The notes beneath the pieces are model-generated. The model saw nothing but the letters and a program-made list of their open reading frames with translations. It was not told where the DNA came from and ran no database searches. Below are positions 15,201-27,300 of a DNA stretch of 60,000 nucleotides, one piece after another; the first letter of the stretch is position 1; each line of letters starts with the position of its first letter. The stretch spans positions 23,314,001 to 23,374,000 of the forward strand of contig OU612065.1 of assembly GCA_914767715.1 (NCBI GenBank), written 5' to 3'. The DNA comes from Membranipora membranacea. Its lineage: Eukaryota > Bryozoa > Gymnolaemata > Cheilostomatida > Membraniporidae. A program made the position numbers and the translations under genes.

Positions 15201-18200
15201 TGTTGATTTTTTGTCTTGCACAGCTCATACAAGATGAGTGACATACTTGCTACATTTGACACAAACTTGGCAGAAGAACAGCAGCTTAGATATAGATGTG
15301 TGACCTCAGGTTATCAGCTGCTCTGTGATGCGGGTGTGCTTAATGACAGCCTACCAACAGGCTTGTCTGCATCAGAGCTCAGTCTACAGCTTACACAAGT
15401 TGTTATCAAAGCTTCTACCGTAAGTTACATTTCATAGTTATGAGAGCTTGTCTATAAAGGACCAAGCTCATCCATGTCAATCCTGGAAGCAACGGAAAAT
15501 GTATTTTTATATTCTATGTATAGATGATTCTTAGTAGACATATCCATTATATATCATGATAAAAGAAAATTAATTTAAATCCAAATACAATTATACAAAA
15601 TTTGTAGTGTCTTGATGTTCTTTGTAGTTGCCTTACCACAATTAGTTTGAAAAACTTCAGAATTTCAAAGCAATTTGAAGTTCCATGTATTGTTTATGTG
15701 TACTTGACCAGTGAACAACAATATGCAAGCAACACTCTAGAGTTTAGTTTAGTCCACTAGCCAAGGTGGGAGTTTGAGCAATAAGGTTGGAAAATGTTAG
15801 CCTTATTTTTTGCAAAACCAGCAAACTTTTCCCCCTGCAGCTACCTTACTCCTCAATGGTAACATGTTTTATTATTACAGGCTGTTGGACAGAGAAGTAG
15901 AGACCCCACCACTAGTAGACTTCTGGAGTCTTTTTACAGTCTCGCCCTCAGTATGGATGTAAATAGTGCTTCAGTAGTGGAGATGTTGTACAGTGATAAG
16001 TCTGATACTGTGTACGCTCATACTCAACAGGTAAAATCTAGTCATAGGGTTCCCAGTCAGTTAGTAAGAGCTTACAACTCCTTACATATCTGCTATATGA
16101 CCAGTTTGTGTGCTGGTAGTGGCATTTCTCCATTACCCTGGTTGGGATGTGAAAACGGAGGATAATATTGTTACCAGCAACCCGAACAGAGTTAGAGCAC
16201 TCAAACAACTACATGGCCTACAATTGAGGCTACATGACTCAATATTAAAGACTAAACATGATGCCAGCATGACAATACAAGTTCTTTGGTATTGAGCAGA
16301 TAAATTCAGATTTGCATATTTCTGCATCTGAACATCAGTGATGATCGATTTGTGATAAATAACTTGTATTGTCATGCTGGCATCATGTTTAGTTTATCAC
16401 AAATCGATCATCACAGATGTTCAGATTTGCATATTTCTGCATCATCACAGATGTTCAGATGCAGAAATATGCAAATCTGAATTTATCTGCTCAATACCAA
16501 AGAACTTGTTGCTGTTTTATAAATTGAGGCATTTTCACTAGCTAGTCATGACTGGGTTTTTAAAATACTTATTGTCATTGCCACAGGAATATACTCATCG
16601 ACTTAAGATATAAGTATATAATATAGTATATAAAGTCTATGATATACTCAACACCTTTGGTTCAAAAAGGATGAATGTTGGTTGTCTTTATAAATGTGTA
16701 TGATCTATATTGACATATTTTTGTATCCACCTGTTCTCCCCACAGGTAATATTGAAGTACATGGTTAGTAAAGGGGAGCCTATGGTTAAGGCGGTCATGT
16801 CTCACGCCGCCCAGTCACCTAATAAGACCAGCTCATATCTCATAGGTCTACTGGACCATATCAGGACTGCTACATCTGCTGCTGATCTACCTAACAGGTA
16901 AATCCACTGATATGTAAAAAAACATGCTTAAACTTGCAGTCATTTATCACTAAACTTGAAAATTTCATATGTTGTACCCTTTGAAGTGAGATAGTACTTC
17001 AGTGGGAAAACACAAAAATTGAACCTCTTTTTTGATCACAGTAAGTATTTATCATCATTGAGTTTCAGGACCATAATTAGTCAGCAGGTCATACACAGTC
17101 TAGTGGAATGAGTCATTTTAGTAGATTCTGTCTGTAGATGAGAAAAAAGCGATTTCTAATCTATCATCGAGCTGTGCATGGTTAGTTGCAAGTGAACGAG
17201 AGACGGAAGCGGACAAGCCCAATGCCCATCGTGCACCTTGCCAAGGATACTATCACTTTACTAGCCCTACAACATTAAGACATGTAACAAAAGTAATAAT
17301 ATCTAGTACTTATCTTACCTTACAAGGGAGAAGACCAATTTGCTGAAGGTGGCAGACTGTGTTTTAGATAACTGGTCATGCCTGAGCGCCTGGTGGAGAA
17401 GTAAACCCTTCTCATCCTCTAACCTCACCTTCTGTATCTTCATTCTCAAGAAATCTCTACTTCTGTCTGGGAATGTAAGTAACTCTGTAACCATCATTAT
17501 ATCATAGGTGTTTGGTGAAATGTGGGTTTTATTTAGTGGTTCCCAGATTCAATGAGCTTCGATTAGCAGCTTAAGGTTTTTCATAGATATCGTTGGTTTT
17601 TCATTGACATGTGAGAAAGCCAGCCACAGTTGTATTATTTTGTTGAACTAGGATCTAGGGCTAGGACTTAATCTATACGATAGACCAAGATTGGTCTATG
17701 ATTTATACCCTAAAATAGGAATTGTAACACATTACAGAATTAAACAAGTCAGTCGGTTACATTTTCCCCGTGTTAGAAACTTGTATTCTGTGTAAGGAGA
17801 AAACCTGGCAGGCATGTCCTGACATACCGAGCTTTAAAAATGCAACTTCAAGGCATCTGAAATTCTGGTCACATGTTTAGTTGACCTTCATAAACTTAGC
17901 ACTCATCTTTAGGTATTGAGATTAAAACTAAAAGTTTGTTTTTATTGGTAGTTGGAGAAGAAGAAATGTTTTGGAGAGTTGGTAGAGTTCTTTACACAGA
18001 CATTACTGTCACCTAACACAGAACACACTCAGATCGTGAGTTTTATCATACCTGTCATAACCTCATATCTTTAGTAGTGCGGTATTCTGGGATATATTCT
18101 ATAATTATTATGATTCTCACATAGATCGACTAATTATTATTAAGTCAAGGGAAGAATTTATTTACTATTAAATGAATTTAAATGCATTCCCCAAAAATAA

Positions 18201-21200
18201 ATTGCTATACCTACATTGTGCTAGCAAGATTTACTGATTCATGATGTCATATTCCCTTATGGTTATGGTTACAGTTATCTAGCCCTAGATCAAGTTTGCT
18301 CCATTTTTCCCCCGTTGGATTTGCCCCCCCCTACTGACACGCCGAAGTAGAGGGGGGGCAATTCCAACGGGAAAAAATGGAGCAAACTTGATCTAATCTA
18401 GCCCATATTTATTTAATATCATGTATGCAATCCTGGACCTGAAAGCGTATGCAAAATTGAATGACATTATCAACTTTTATTTTAGTGTGACTTGTTAGAC
18501 ATTCTCCCTGCATTCCTCAGCGGGTCTGAAGGCCATACTGAGAAAATACGGTGAGTCAAACAAATCCGTCTGTTTTCCTGAAATGCATGCTAATGCATTT
18601 TGAGATGATACTTAGGCGACATGGTGCATTATAATATATACTTACTGAGATTTTCTTGTGAGTTTGTGAGTTGCTGGAATTCAGTGCATTATAGCTACAG
18701 TCATAAAGGAAGGTCTGTTAATTCAAATTTATATTTCATCTCTTTTTTGACAGGTCTGGAGTTCAGTCTTATGTGAACATGAAATTCCCTCTAAAAAGTG
18801 ATGAACTGCCAGTGAACTCCACGGGTTTCCATGAGTACATAAATGCTTTCCGTAAGGTAGGTCCTTATAAATTTCACAATGATTACTGTAGATCGGTCCT
18901 TTGTGAGAAAACTGTAATATATGTCTCAGCTATTAAATTCAGCAATTTACATTTGACAATTACAACCCTCATTTTCTTGCACACGGAAAGAGCAATGACT
19001 AGTGTCAATTACGGAATGCTTTGAAGTGATGTAACTAAAGAAGGTTAGCAAAGCCTGAGATGTCAACTAAACATTGCCCGTTATACTAGCTGGAAAACTA
19101 GTGGTCCGAATATCTTGTTATTTTTATTCAAATTTTAGTCTTTCCTTAAGGTAATGTCAAAGACCGATCCGAATATCAACATATCATAATATATTGTTGG
19201 AAAGCTGCCGAGCTACTGAAAATGAATACCTAATCAAAAACAGCTACTTTTTGGGGACTTTTGAGGTGTTTTTGGGCATTCTTTTGCGTTAAATTCAAGA
19301 AAAACAAAGATGCCAAGTGAAAAAATCTGTTGGCATTTCCTGTATGCACCATGGTTAATGAAAGCGGCTTCGTATGTGAGAACTTTCAAAAAATCTTTGT
19401 TTGGCCACAATAATGGTCATTTGGTCAGCATATTTGAAGTTATGCAAAAGTGGCGAAAATATTAGCTGTATTCAAGAGTTTACTGTCTTCACAATATGCA
19501 GGCTAATTTGTTGAAAGTCAATGTGTATGACATTTGAAGTGTAAATAAATTAAGAGAAAATCATAATTAATTTTGTTTCAAGCCTATGATCTGTTCTTAA
19601 CTGATGATGAAAATTTCACATATTTTCACGGCTTCACAAATAAAATGCATTGTATGGCGTGACGTAGAAAGTCGATTTAGACTAGTCATATATGAAAGAA
19701 AATAAAATTTTTTGATGAACGCAATCTCTAAGTATACATTCCACCTGTTTTGAAATTTCTTGCAGTCAATTTGCCTCCTCAATCTGCATTGGCAAAAACA
19801 GTGTTTTCTGCCTCATTTTCTCCCTAAAATGACACAACGTCATCGAATCAAGTTTTTGTTCAGGTATTCATTTTCAGTAGCTCGGCAGCTTTCCAACAGT
19901 ATATGATATGTTTATATTTGGATCGGTCTTTGAATTACCTTAATAAGTGATTTGCAAACCCTGAATTTTCTTTTATGTAACTTCTCATGATTGCAATTTA
20001 AATTTAAGCCACAGGTACCAATGCAAATGAATAGGAGCTGCCAATAGCCAGTGCTGCAAATCATAAAGCTCCAGCTGACACTGAACCAGCTGATTTGTGT
20101 GAATCTAAGGAAGATAATAATATATTATTTTATACAGATACTGGAAGCTATGGTGATAGGCAGCGATTTAGATATACTAAAGATAATGCTGACTGTGATA
20201 TGTAGAGAAGAGTTACACGTACAGGAGGATATGGTACAGGATTACATCAGACGATTTGCTAACAGGTTAGATCTTGTGTCTTTAAGCTGAGCCATCACAG
20301 CAACACAGCTGATATATTTTCTCTGTAACCAGATAAAAGTTGTTGGTTAAAATGAAGGTGTCATATCCCTCGTCGCATTCCAAGGCATGAGTGGCCAAAT
20401 AATGGCTACATTATCTGCACCAAAGGGTTGGTCGTAGGCAGGTCCCAGCACACCTTAATTAAAGACCTTCAACATTTGCATACCCTTTAAAATTTCGTTG
20501 ATTGGCCATCTTGTAGCCCAAGATATGACAACGTAAAAATGAATACTTATCCAAAGATGTGTAGGTAAAACAAATGTAGGATTTCGTTAGCAAAATCTAA
20601 TTATTTTGATTTTCAGCAGAAATTTCATCAATTTGTGTCAGACCAAAGATATGCCACAAATAACGTTGGGTTCAGTATAAACTATGACCTATATATATAG
20701 TAAATTTGCCACCATTCTGCGTCCGGCGCACTGTGTATCATTTTCGCTCTGTTAGCGTAACTCCTCTTGGAGCATTATGCTCTGAGTATTGCAGTTTGTT
20801 CAATGATGAGTAGTAGCGGGCATTGATCAGTAGTTGTAAATAAATATTATTTATTGTATCGACTTATGTTTGTTTGATAAGGATGAGAAAGCTGAACCCA
20901 GATCGGCAGATAGAAGCACAGAAGATCTGCTTCAATATGTACAAAGATTCAGCTAACATAAACCAGACCAGTCGGATATCTGCTCTGGACAGAGTTATGA
21001 TTCCAATCCTACACAGAGCAGACAAGGTCACCAAGATTGAGTTCTTCAAACTATACCTGTTAGACATAAAGAAATGTCTCATCGCACGGGAATCAAAGGT
21101 AAATGATCTTCATCCTGTTGTTGTTTTCTATGTACTGACATATTTTCTACAGCACAAATCTGAAACATGTTGACCAAATATAGAAATCAACTCCTCCTGC

Positions 21201-23064
21201 TCAGCAGTTTGCCTGCAGGTAAGTCTTGTGAAAAAATACTATCTCTGCAGTGCAGCGATGGTGGCACTACCTTCCCACACTGTTCAAGTGATTACTATTG
21301 CATGTTCATCTCTGATTGATAGAGAGTGAATTTATTCACCTAGCCTAGCTCGAGTACCATCAGAAGGAATAGGGTGTGACTACCTGAGGTCAATTTCATT
21401 ATTTCGGGGTGTTCACATGTTAGGTTTTCGTTCTAAATTGATTCTAGAGATACATATGCTTATAGTGAAGTCTTGATGTCAGTGTGCTGCTTTTCACCAG
21501 GCAAAACTATCGAGGGTGAATCCAAGGAGTAACTCTAAGGAGAAACTAAGAGTAACTTTAAGTCCTTGGCGAACTAATAAAGAAATTAATTCATCTGCCT
21601 TCATGTGTTTGATAGATGTCCCCCGATACCTGGCAGACACAGATTAGAGACAGGGCCTCGTGTTTCAAACTGGTCGAGTTTCTATACAGCAGCCTTCTGA
21701 AGGATGAGGTATTTAACGCTGCCTCTTATCTAGCTAAACTATGGGTGTCTGATGACCAAACAGCCTCTTCTAAAGCTGACGCCTGGAAAAACCTCACCAA
21801 AGATCTCATCAGGTAATCATAGACGCTGAACTTATGTAGATTTTTTTCCTTATTTATCGATTCTCAGCAGTTATTTTTTTGTGCTGGTGGCATAGTGTCC
21901 TCTGTTATTAGTTTTTAAAAATCTATCATTGCAAAAATTTGAGTAAATATTATGCTTACATTACATCCTAGATGCCATCACAAACATTGCTGCCATGCTT
22001 GTAACTCGCAACTATGGTATGACAACTCACACATTAATCATCAATAGTGATATGATCTTGTATTTGGAGAAAAAGTACTGACTGAACTCATGGCTGATTC
22101 TTCAAATACGAAAACTGCATAACAATGCTATCCGTTACTGCTAGCTGAGGTGTAATAGCATGACGTTATCTAGTCTGAGCCCCCCCCCACACTCATACCT
22201 CCCGCCCAACGCCCCACCCTTGTTATCTATTGGCACTAGCTCTGTTAGATTTGTAACTTTGCAGGTAGCTCTGGTAAGTCTAACTTTACCCATGTCAACC
22301 AATACTTAACCAGTGCTGTCCCCAGGATTTTCAGTGGAAAGGTGGAAATGGACAAAAGCACCAACAAACAATTTGATGGTTGGGCTATCTGTGTACAAGT
22401 AATGCCCGGAACATGTAACAAATGGCTTATGTGCATTGATTGGGCAAGATAGCACCAAATCTCTCCTGAATAAGAATAGTGAATTTTTATCAGGTTTTTC
22501 ACACTGGCATGTAATACAAAGTCAGCTCAGGATTAAACTCAATCTGAGTTTCTTGTTCTTTGGGTGAGGAGGATAAAAATACCTGATGTCCTAGCAACAC
22601 ATGTATAGCAGATAAAGACAAATCCTGAATTGTTATTTCCTAATGAGAATTGATTTTTACTGAATAAAATTATTATTGACAATAGAAAATCGGAAAGGCT
22701 CCTTGTATTAGTGGAGAGGCGTTATAACCCTCCCTGCTGGGGACAGCACTGACTTCTAGGATGGCGTGTGTATTATCTAAAATAGAGTTTTACAGGGATA
22801 TAATAACTCTACAGATCTAACTTATTCCATAAGATTGTAATGACTGATCAATTATATTAATATAATATCGAGGTCGTTCTTGTTTGTTTTTGTAGGATAT
22901 GCAAAGACTGTGCAAAGGAGGATATGCGTGGAGAGACTGTTCATCTAGAGCTGCGCAGACGCATGCATTGCGCTGCGTACAATGCATTGATCGCTATAAT
23001 CTCAAACACCCAGACGGATATCAAGTTTTACCAACAGTTTATATTCTCTGGCGATGCTGCAAAG
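274..23064 (+). CDS. PRKDC: DNA-dependent protein kinase catalytic subunit (DNA-PKcs), HEAT-repeat region, 34 exons, partial at both ends
   Basis: DNA-PKcs is the nuclear PI3K-like kinase that binds Ku at DNA ends in non-homologous end joining. Exons: 274-414, 1008-1100, 1540-1704, 2185-2352, 2933-3101, 3373-3525, 3914-4047, 5293-5516, 5996-6188, 6574-6693, 7004-7154, 7686-7789, 8154-8427, 8682-8887, 9262-9363, 9799-9897, 10464-10686, 11147-11249, 11677-11877, 13223-13416, 13783-13906, 14405-14471, 14670-14881, 15224-15419, 15881-16030, 16746-16897, 17327-17474, 17952-18035, 18486-18550, 18754-18856, 20138-20265, 20882-21098, 21616-21812, 22896-23064. All have AG/GT borders and compatible phases. 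The sum is 5,229 nt. Diagnostic matches to the family: RQTKVAACEL (exon 8682), YLKWSIKQI (9799), LALAHSDEQSLG (10464), ECRHACIEL (11677), CREELHVQED (20138) and a CAAYNA/KFYQQFIFS block (22896). These fall in human order, about residues 265-2,010. No kinase domain is in the window. The 3525/3914 junction is the least certain. Confidence 0.95.
2515..2660. repeat. Imperfect inverted repeat (MITE-like) in a PRKDC intron
   Basis: The arm at 2515-2554 (AATCTCAGCACCTAATGAGT...) is nearly the reverse complement of 2615-2660, with a few mismatches and a short insertion. The two arms enclose about 60 bp. This is the layout of a small non-autonomous DNA element. No clear target-site duplication was identified. 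Confidence 0.5.
4048..5292. other. PRKDC intron, 1.2 kb, with a dispersed-repeat fragment
   Basis: AT-rich intron without coding potential. Around 4860-4975 it contains a copy of a dispersed repeat recognisable by CTCCCACA..., AAAATTGGTGCTAGC and serial CTAA words. Related copies lie at about 23290-23350, at the ends of the tandem units (29330-29440, 29680-29815, 36775-36880, 37125-37255, 44380-44480, 44720-44840, 52617-52733) and at 58620-58740. Confidence 0.5.
9107..9163. repeat. Compact hairpin, stem about 24 bp
   Basis: GCTAACCGATTG...TTTCACC at 9107-9130 pairs with GGTGAGATGACC...GTTAGC at 9140-9163, with two mismatches and a 9-nt loop. It lies in the intron between the PRKDC exons ending at 8887 and starting at 9262. 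It could be a tiny palindromic element or a transcribed hairpin. The sequence alone does not decide. Confidence 0.6.
9922..10037. repeat. Short inverted-repeat element
   Basis: The 26-bp terminal arms (AGGTTTGATCCAGTTTGCCT and onwards, and the reverse complement ending at 10037) differ by about two positions and enclose about 64 bp. It has the size and form of a MITE in the PRKDC intron after exon 9799-9897. Confidence 0.55.
10740..10985 (+). mobile_element. tRNA-derived SINE-like element
   Basis: The left end reads like a tRNA-derived head: TTAGTTGGTTAGAGCG resembles a pol III A box, and GGGGTTAGGATATCAC about 40 bp later resembles a degenerate B box. A non-tRNA body follows and ends in an A/T-rich tail near 10985 with AATAAACC and CAACC words. 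It lies in a PRKDC intron. No flanking duplication was verified, and the boundaries are approximate. Confidence 0.5.
12235..12375. repeat. (GAGTT)n pentanucleotide microsatellite
   Basis: About 140 bp of nearly uninterrupted GAGTT units (AACTC on the minus strand) with a few GAGAT variants at the left end. It directly abuts the 3' end of the retrotransposon fragment on its right. Open frames across it on the minus strand (NSTQL repeats) are artefacts. Confidence 0.95.
12376..12930 (-). mobile_element. Non-LTR retrotransposon 3' fragment (reverse transcriptase remnant)
   Basis: Read on the minus strand, it encodes degenerate reverse-transcriptase motifs in order: a VRAPQDTKHGPIL...YINDLP stretch (the PQGT..GP.LF..YINDL motif of non-LTR elements) near 12790-12850, then KYADDSTFYL, the YxDD catalytic motif, at about 12730-12750, then a LNADKT-like stretch. 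Frameshifts and stops separate them, so it is dead. Its 3' end runs into ...GTACAAATAA followed by (AACTC)n, suggesting a clade whose 3' end is a short tandem repeat. Confidence 0.75.
16252..16508. repeat. Nested palindrome cluster
   Basis: Three inverted pairs interlock: 16252-16283 with 16361-16392 (32 bp), 16278-16336 with 16450-16508 (59 bp) and 16339-16359 with 16393-16413 (21 bp). All look perfect by eye. A direct repeat (ATCATCACAGATGTTCAGA) is also present at 16407 and 16442. It lies in the PRKDC intron between exons ending at 16030 and starting at 16746. Confidence 0.85.
18287..18394. repeat. Inverted-repeat element with about 45-bp arms
   Basis: AGATCAAGTTTGCTCCATTT at 18287 and its extension through GTTGGATTTGCCCCCCC pair almost perfectly with the stretch ending at 18394. 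About 20 bp remain in the loop. Short MITE-like foldback in the PRKDC intron between 18035 and 18486. Confidence 0.75.
19150..19939. mobile_element. TTAA-flanked non-autonomous DNA transposon (790 bp)
   Basis: Inverted termini of roughly 90 bp (starting GGTAATGTCAAAGACCGATC at the left, reverse complement at the right, with small indels) border the element. Each end is flanked by TTAA (19146-19149 and 19940-19943). TTAA target duplications are characteristic of the piggyBac superfamily. No transposase is encoded. It explains most of the 1.28-kb PRKDC intron 18857-20137. Confidence 0.75.
22311..22751. mobile_element. hAT-like MITE (441 bp)
   Basis: The ends are CAGTGCTGTCCCCAG and its exact reverse complement CTGGGGACAGCACTG. 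CAG..CTG termini of this kind are typical of hAT-superfamily elements. The interior has no transposase. The flanks (TACTTAAC left, ACTTCTAG right) share only part of an 8-bp duplication, so the insertion is old or the border is imprecise. Located in the last PRKDC intron before exon 22896. Confidence 0.6.
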
Positions 23065-24361
23065 GTAAGTCCTCAAACTCAAGTTAAGGTAGTGACGGCG
23101 CCAGTGATGCCCATGTACATAGGTTTTGGCCCTCTTTATTATGTTTTATACTGGTCTAGATAGCCTAGAGAAAATATCGAAAAATTGAATAACCAACTTT
23201 ATGCACGGAGTAACAGGGGAAAGGAGAAATAACTTCCTAATTCTTCATATATGTTATTATGACGTTGTCTCCCCTGTTTCTCCTTGCTTACGGTAAGCTA
23301 ACATTTAATTAAACTTATTGCTTCTCACGAACTCCCATCTCAGCTAACGTCTCGCGGCCACTTTTTTGGCAGTGTGACAAGGATACATAAGTTACACACA
23401 GTAAATCTAGAAGGAAGTAGTAATTGGGTTTGGAATGTCCCTTGAAAAAATATTTGAATGTAAAAGTCCCCTACTGAGGTCAGAATATCCAGGGTTCAAA
23501 GAGCTTATGATCCTATGGAATTTCAATTTAATTTTAGATAAGTCGATCATGATGTTTGCTTGCTGACTCATTATCGACAAAAAGTTATTTTTATTTGACT
23601 TGTTTTTTATTGCTCATTGTCAATACTAAAATACATTAGCTCTCTACTGATGGATATAATGAAAAGATTGAACCACTTTGCCAACGAACGTTTTGAGTTC
23701 AGGATCAAAAGGGTTAATTTGTTGGTATTGTCCCTTCAAAATTGCCATCATAAATCAAATGAGAAAAATTTGATAGAATTGCAGATGATAGTATATTGAA
23801 ACTAAAAATTAAATTGTTAATTAAAACAGGTTATTTGGTGTGTTTATGTGTATGTATAGCGTTTAATGTATCTTTGCAGATAAAAGACGTGTTGTAAAAA
23901 TGTGCTCTGTAGATTTACAAAAAAAAAGATATTTTTGAAAAAAACTGGAAAACAAAAAATAAAAGTATAAGTATCTAAAATAATGTCTCATAAAATTTGG
24001 CACAGTGTGTTCTAAAACAGGACTTTCAGCAGTTAACTCGCTGTTTGGGGATCCTACACTTGCCTGATGGAAGTTTTTCCAGCTCTAAAAGGGGGTCAGT
24101 ACTAGAAATCATATGAAGAGCTCCGGTTTTTGAATTTGGTTCATATAGAGACTTGACAGATTTACATTCTAAAATGTCACCCCGTCAGCTGCTGGAGATG
24201 TTTTTTGTCTTCTTCAGACAAATGCCCATAGAGCTAAATAGGTTTACCGATAACATTTTTATATACAGCTTGGGTAATTCAAAGAACTGAGCCCTGTGCT
24301 TGTTGATGTAGGGGGAGGCGGAAATAAACTTAAGAACACATGTACCCTTTTTGCGCACTTA
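23065..24361. other. Space between the last PRKDC exon and receptor copy A
   Basis: It starts as the intron after the PRKDC donor at 23064. It is homologous to 29532-29730 of unit 2 up to about 23350, then jumps to sequence equivalent to 31367 onward, so unit 1 lacks the 1.6-kb middle piece. An inverted pair flanks about 23213-23287 (AACAGGGGAAAGGAGAAA and the reverse complement TTTCTCCTT). A 60-codon open frame at 23617-23799 recurs in units 3 and 4 but is frameshifted by 4 nt in unit 2, so it is probably not coding. The part next to 24361 is the likely 3' UTR or flank of copy A. Confidence 0.6.
24020..24275 (-). pseudogene. Decayed coding relic in the 3' flank of copy A
   Basis: Homologous to the better preserved relics in units 2 and 3. 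Here the middle reads through without the TAA seen there (LYEPNSKTGALHMISS then TDPLLELEKLPSGKCRIPK). A 20-nt deletion at about 24181 breaks the frame upstream. The parent protein family is not recognised. Confidence 0.35.
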
Positions 24362-27300
24362 TCATGATGATACCCGATCCATGATAGGGTTGTTTTGGAT
24401 ATCATCTCCTAGCAGTCTGTCACTGCTCCCGGTAGTGTCGATGTTATACGGATCGTCCTCCATGTCTCTGTGAGCCAGCGTCATCAGCATTCTCTCCTCT
24501 GTTCTCCTCACCTCTGACATCCGTAATATATCCTGTAACTCATCCGCATTTGAGTAAGCATTGTTCATACGCTGATAACCTTCACTGTTGTGACTTGTTT
24601 GTGATGTCCTGTTGTTTAAGTCCATTCTCCCCTGGTTGTGTTGTCTCTGTGGACGAAGCTGTTGCACTCGCCGTGGCGGGAGGCTTATACCACCAAGTAT
24701 TGGTTCTTGGTTGTGTGATAAAGTTGATGATCTTGATTCAGTGGGGATTGACTGATATGGGTTTGTTTCTGCTCTTTCACTTCGAGCTGGTGTAGCAGGT
24801 AAAGATCGCTGAGTCTCTATGCCTTGCTGCTGAATTCTCTTCAATCTAAATAATTATAACAAGTCAAAACGCACATATGTATCTGACAGTTGTGCAAATT
24901 GTAACAATTGTGACATTTGTGACAATCGTGAGCACTAGGGTCCAGGATTTGAATTTGTGTTCTCTCATATCAATCTTGTTGTTGGTCTTTCTATTGGAAC
25001 GAGTTCACCCATTTATAGTTTTGATAGTTACCTGGATTTAGTATATCTGAGTTTTGTAACCAGCACAAGGATTATGACGATGAGAAGGGTTGTACTGCCT
25101 GCCACACCAGTTATAAAAGCTAAATCTCTCATCTGCAGAGGTTGTCGGTCTTGTGAATCTGTGGGCTCAATTAGGGCCAGATCAGTAACAGCTGAAAGCA
25201 GAAGTCAAATGATATGACAACAAATGCTTCCACTTTGATGGAAGACAGCAGTTTTGCTAACATGACTTAGTTGGTATCCATTGGGTCATAAGTCTGGCCA
25301 TTTGAATTCCTTGTGATTGTAGTTAGCAAAGTAGGAACAGTTGAAAATGATAAAAAAAGCAGCAGCAGCGGACAATTTGAAATATTGATAAAGCTGTTTG
25401 ATAAATCTCTTTAATTTTTAGTTTTTCTCATACATCTTCAAGACAACTGAGGTCAACTCGAAAGAAATCAAGGGCAGAGCAGGTTCAAAGATACATGTTA
25501 ATGAATCTCCTTGTGTCAAATTACTTCTTGGGCTTGCCTCCTTCAGGCGCTGCCATTTTGAATTAATATCCAAAGTGAAAAAATTTCTTACATCCGCCGT
25601 TTTTGGTTGGGGTTGTTATTTTCCTGTCCGTGACCGATCCTCTATCTGTTGTTGAGTTGGAGGACGACACCAGGGTTCTTGCTGGTGTTGACGTTGTGAT
25701 AATTGGTCTTATGGGCAGTGTCATGTACTCAGCTTTGACTTTGCATTCATTCCCTATATCCACATGTGAAAAAAAGAATTTAGTAGAAGCGCAATTCTAT
25801 GGGGCAGCTGTCTATTACAGCCAGATTACAAAGCATCCCACCACATTGATGAACAAGGATTTGGCTGATTGAGCTTCAGTTTATCAAAGAAATGCCACAA
25901 AAAATTTATCTTTGATAACATGGCAATGAAGATGATTCAAACGCAGTGACCTACAGGTCAAAGTGTCATGATAATATTGGGGGAAGGGGAGAGGGGTTTA
26001 ATTTGCTGATTATGTGTTCATGCAGGCAGATTATGTGTGGTAATACTTATGCTTTACTCGTAAACATAGACTTAATATATATTAAGTCTATGGCTGTAAA
26101 TGAAATGCTGCCTTACCGTCTTGCGTGTAGGAGATATCAAACCTCTTGAGGGAGCTATAAGCGCCGATGACCAAAGCCTGCAGCTTGTATGAAAATCTGA
26201 CACTTGAAGGCCAGTTGATTTGGCAGGTCTTACTGTCGACATTCTCAGACCCATGAGAACCATCACAAAATGTCTTGATGACATGTCCAGACTCATCCAG
26301 CGTGGCTAAGGTGTTATTTAGTCTGAGTGTAACGATGATATCAGCCGTGTGTGGAAGTCGAGTTATACCGTATGTTAACAATTCCGAATTGTACATTGTT
26401 TGAGTTGATAAAGCTATGTTTACTTTTGCCACACCTTTGGCGACGGTCACAAATATGTAGGTTCGGTTTTGATTTAGCACCATTTCTTTAGGGTTCTGCA
26501 GGTTATCAATCAGTGTACCCACATACAGTGTCTCGTGGTTGTATGCGGGTATCGCTCCATTACCACTATCAGTAACAAAGTACTCATTTTTAAACTGTCC
26601 ATCAATGATAAATTGCGGAGAGCTGAAGCGTGCATTGTCTCCCTTTCCATCGGTGCGACCAGGGTCCTCACATAGCCCAGCTTTGGCCCAGGTAGAATAA
26701 CTTACTCGATTCAACAGCCGTAAGCAATGATTCTTACTGTCTACAGCGAGTATAGTCATGTTATCAACTTGCCGGAAGCCTGTTATGTTCTCAAACTCGG
26801 CCTCAAGGCCAGGGTATTGCTTGTGCCCGATTCGGCTGCTTCCAAATATGGTAATGCTTTGATTGGTTGTAATGTCCAGGGTCATAACTCTGCTAAATGA
26901 TGATACGAGCAGCCCGTTAGGATTTGCCATGTCATCTTCTATATGCGAAACTGTCCCGTATCTTGACCATAATATTCGCTTCATTTGTGTTAATCTGTAA
27001 AACAAGATGTGCAGATAAAAAATACACCACGCAGTTATGTAGTTGGCTTGGATTGGATTTGAACAACTGTGCAGCAAATAGGGTTTCTGTGGCAAACAAC
27101 AGATATATATGAATTAATACATATTATAATTTTTATAAATGATCTCGTGCGGCGAGAAACACAGACTTGAATCATTGTGGGTATGCCTAGTGACTAACAT
27201 TATCATGACTCTATAGTATCACAGAGTAAGGATATATCCTTACTCTGTGTTAGTATACAGGCACAGGTACAGGTACTAAACAAATAAATGGTTAATGTGA

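Noticed and set aside
23617-23799. 60-codon + strand ORF (MSILKYIS...) repeated in units 1, 3 and 4
   Set aside because: The unit 2 copy has a 4-nt deletion (near 31657) that shifts the frame. It recurs only because the units are duplicated.
24550-24795. + strand ORF opposite the receptor tail exon (also 32537, 40025, 47519, 54651)
   Set aside because: Shadow of exon 6 on the other strand. The minus-strand frame has matching splice sites and a diverged homologue in E.
25603-25872. + strand ORFs (MVGVV...) opposite the stalk exon and its counterparts in other units
   Set aside because: Antisense shadow of exon 4. Runs through the exon/intron border without its own signals.
26088-27095. Exon 3 read as a free-standing 335-residue gene starting MPQKPYLL
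   Set aside because: The first residues are intronic. The acceptor at 26995-26996 and phase-matched exons 1-2 give a signal peptide instead.
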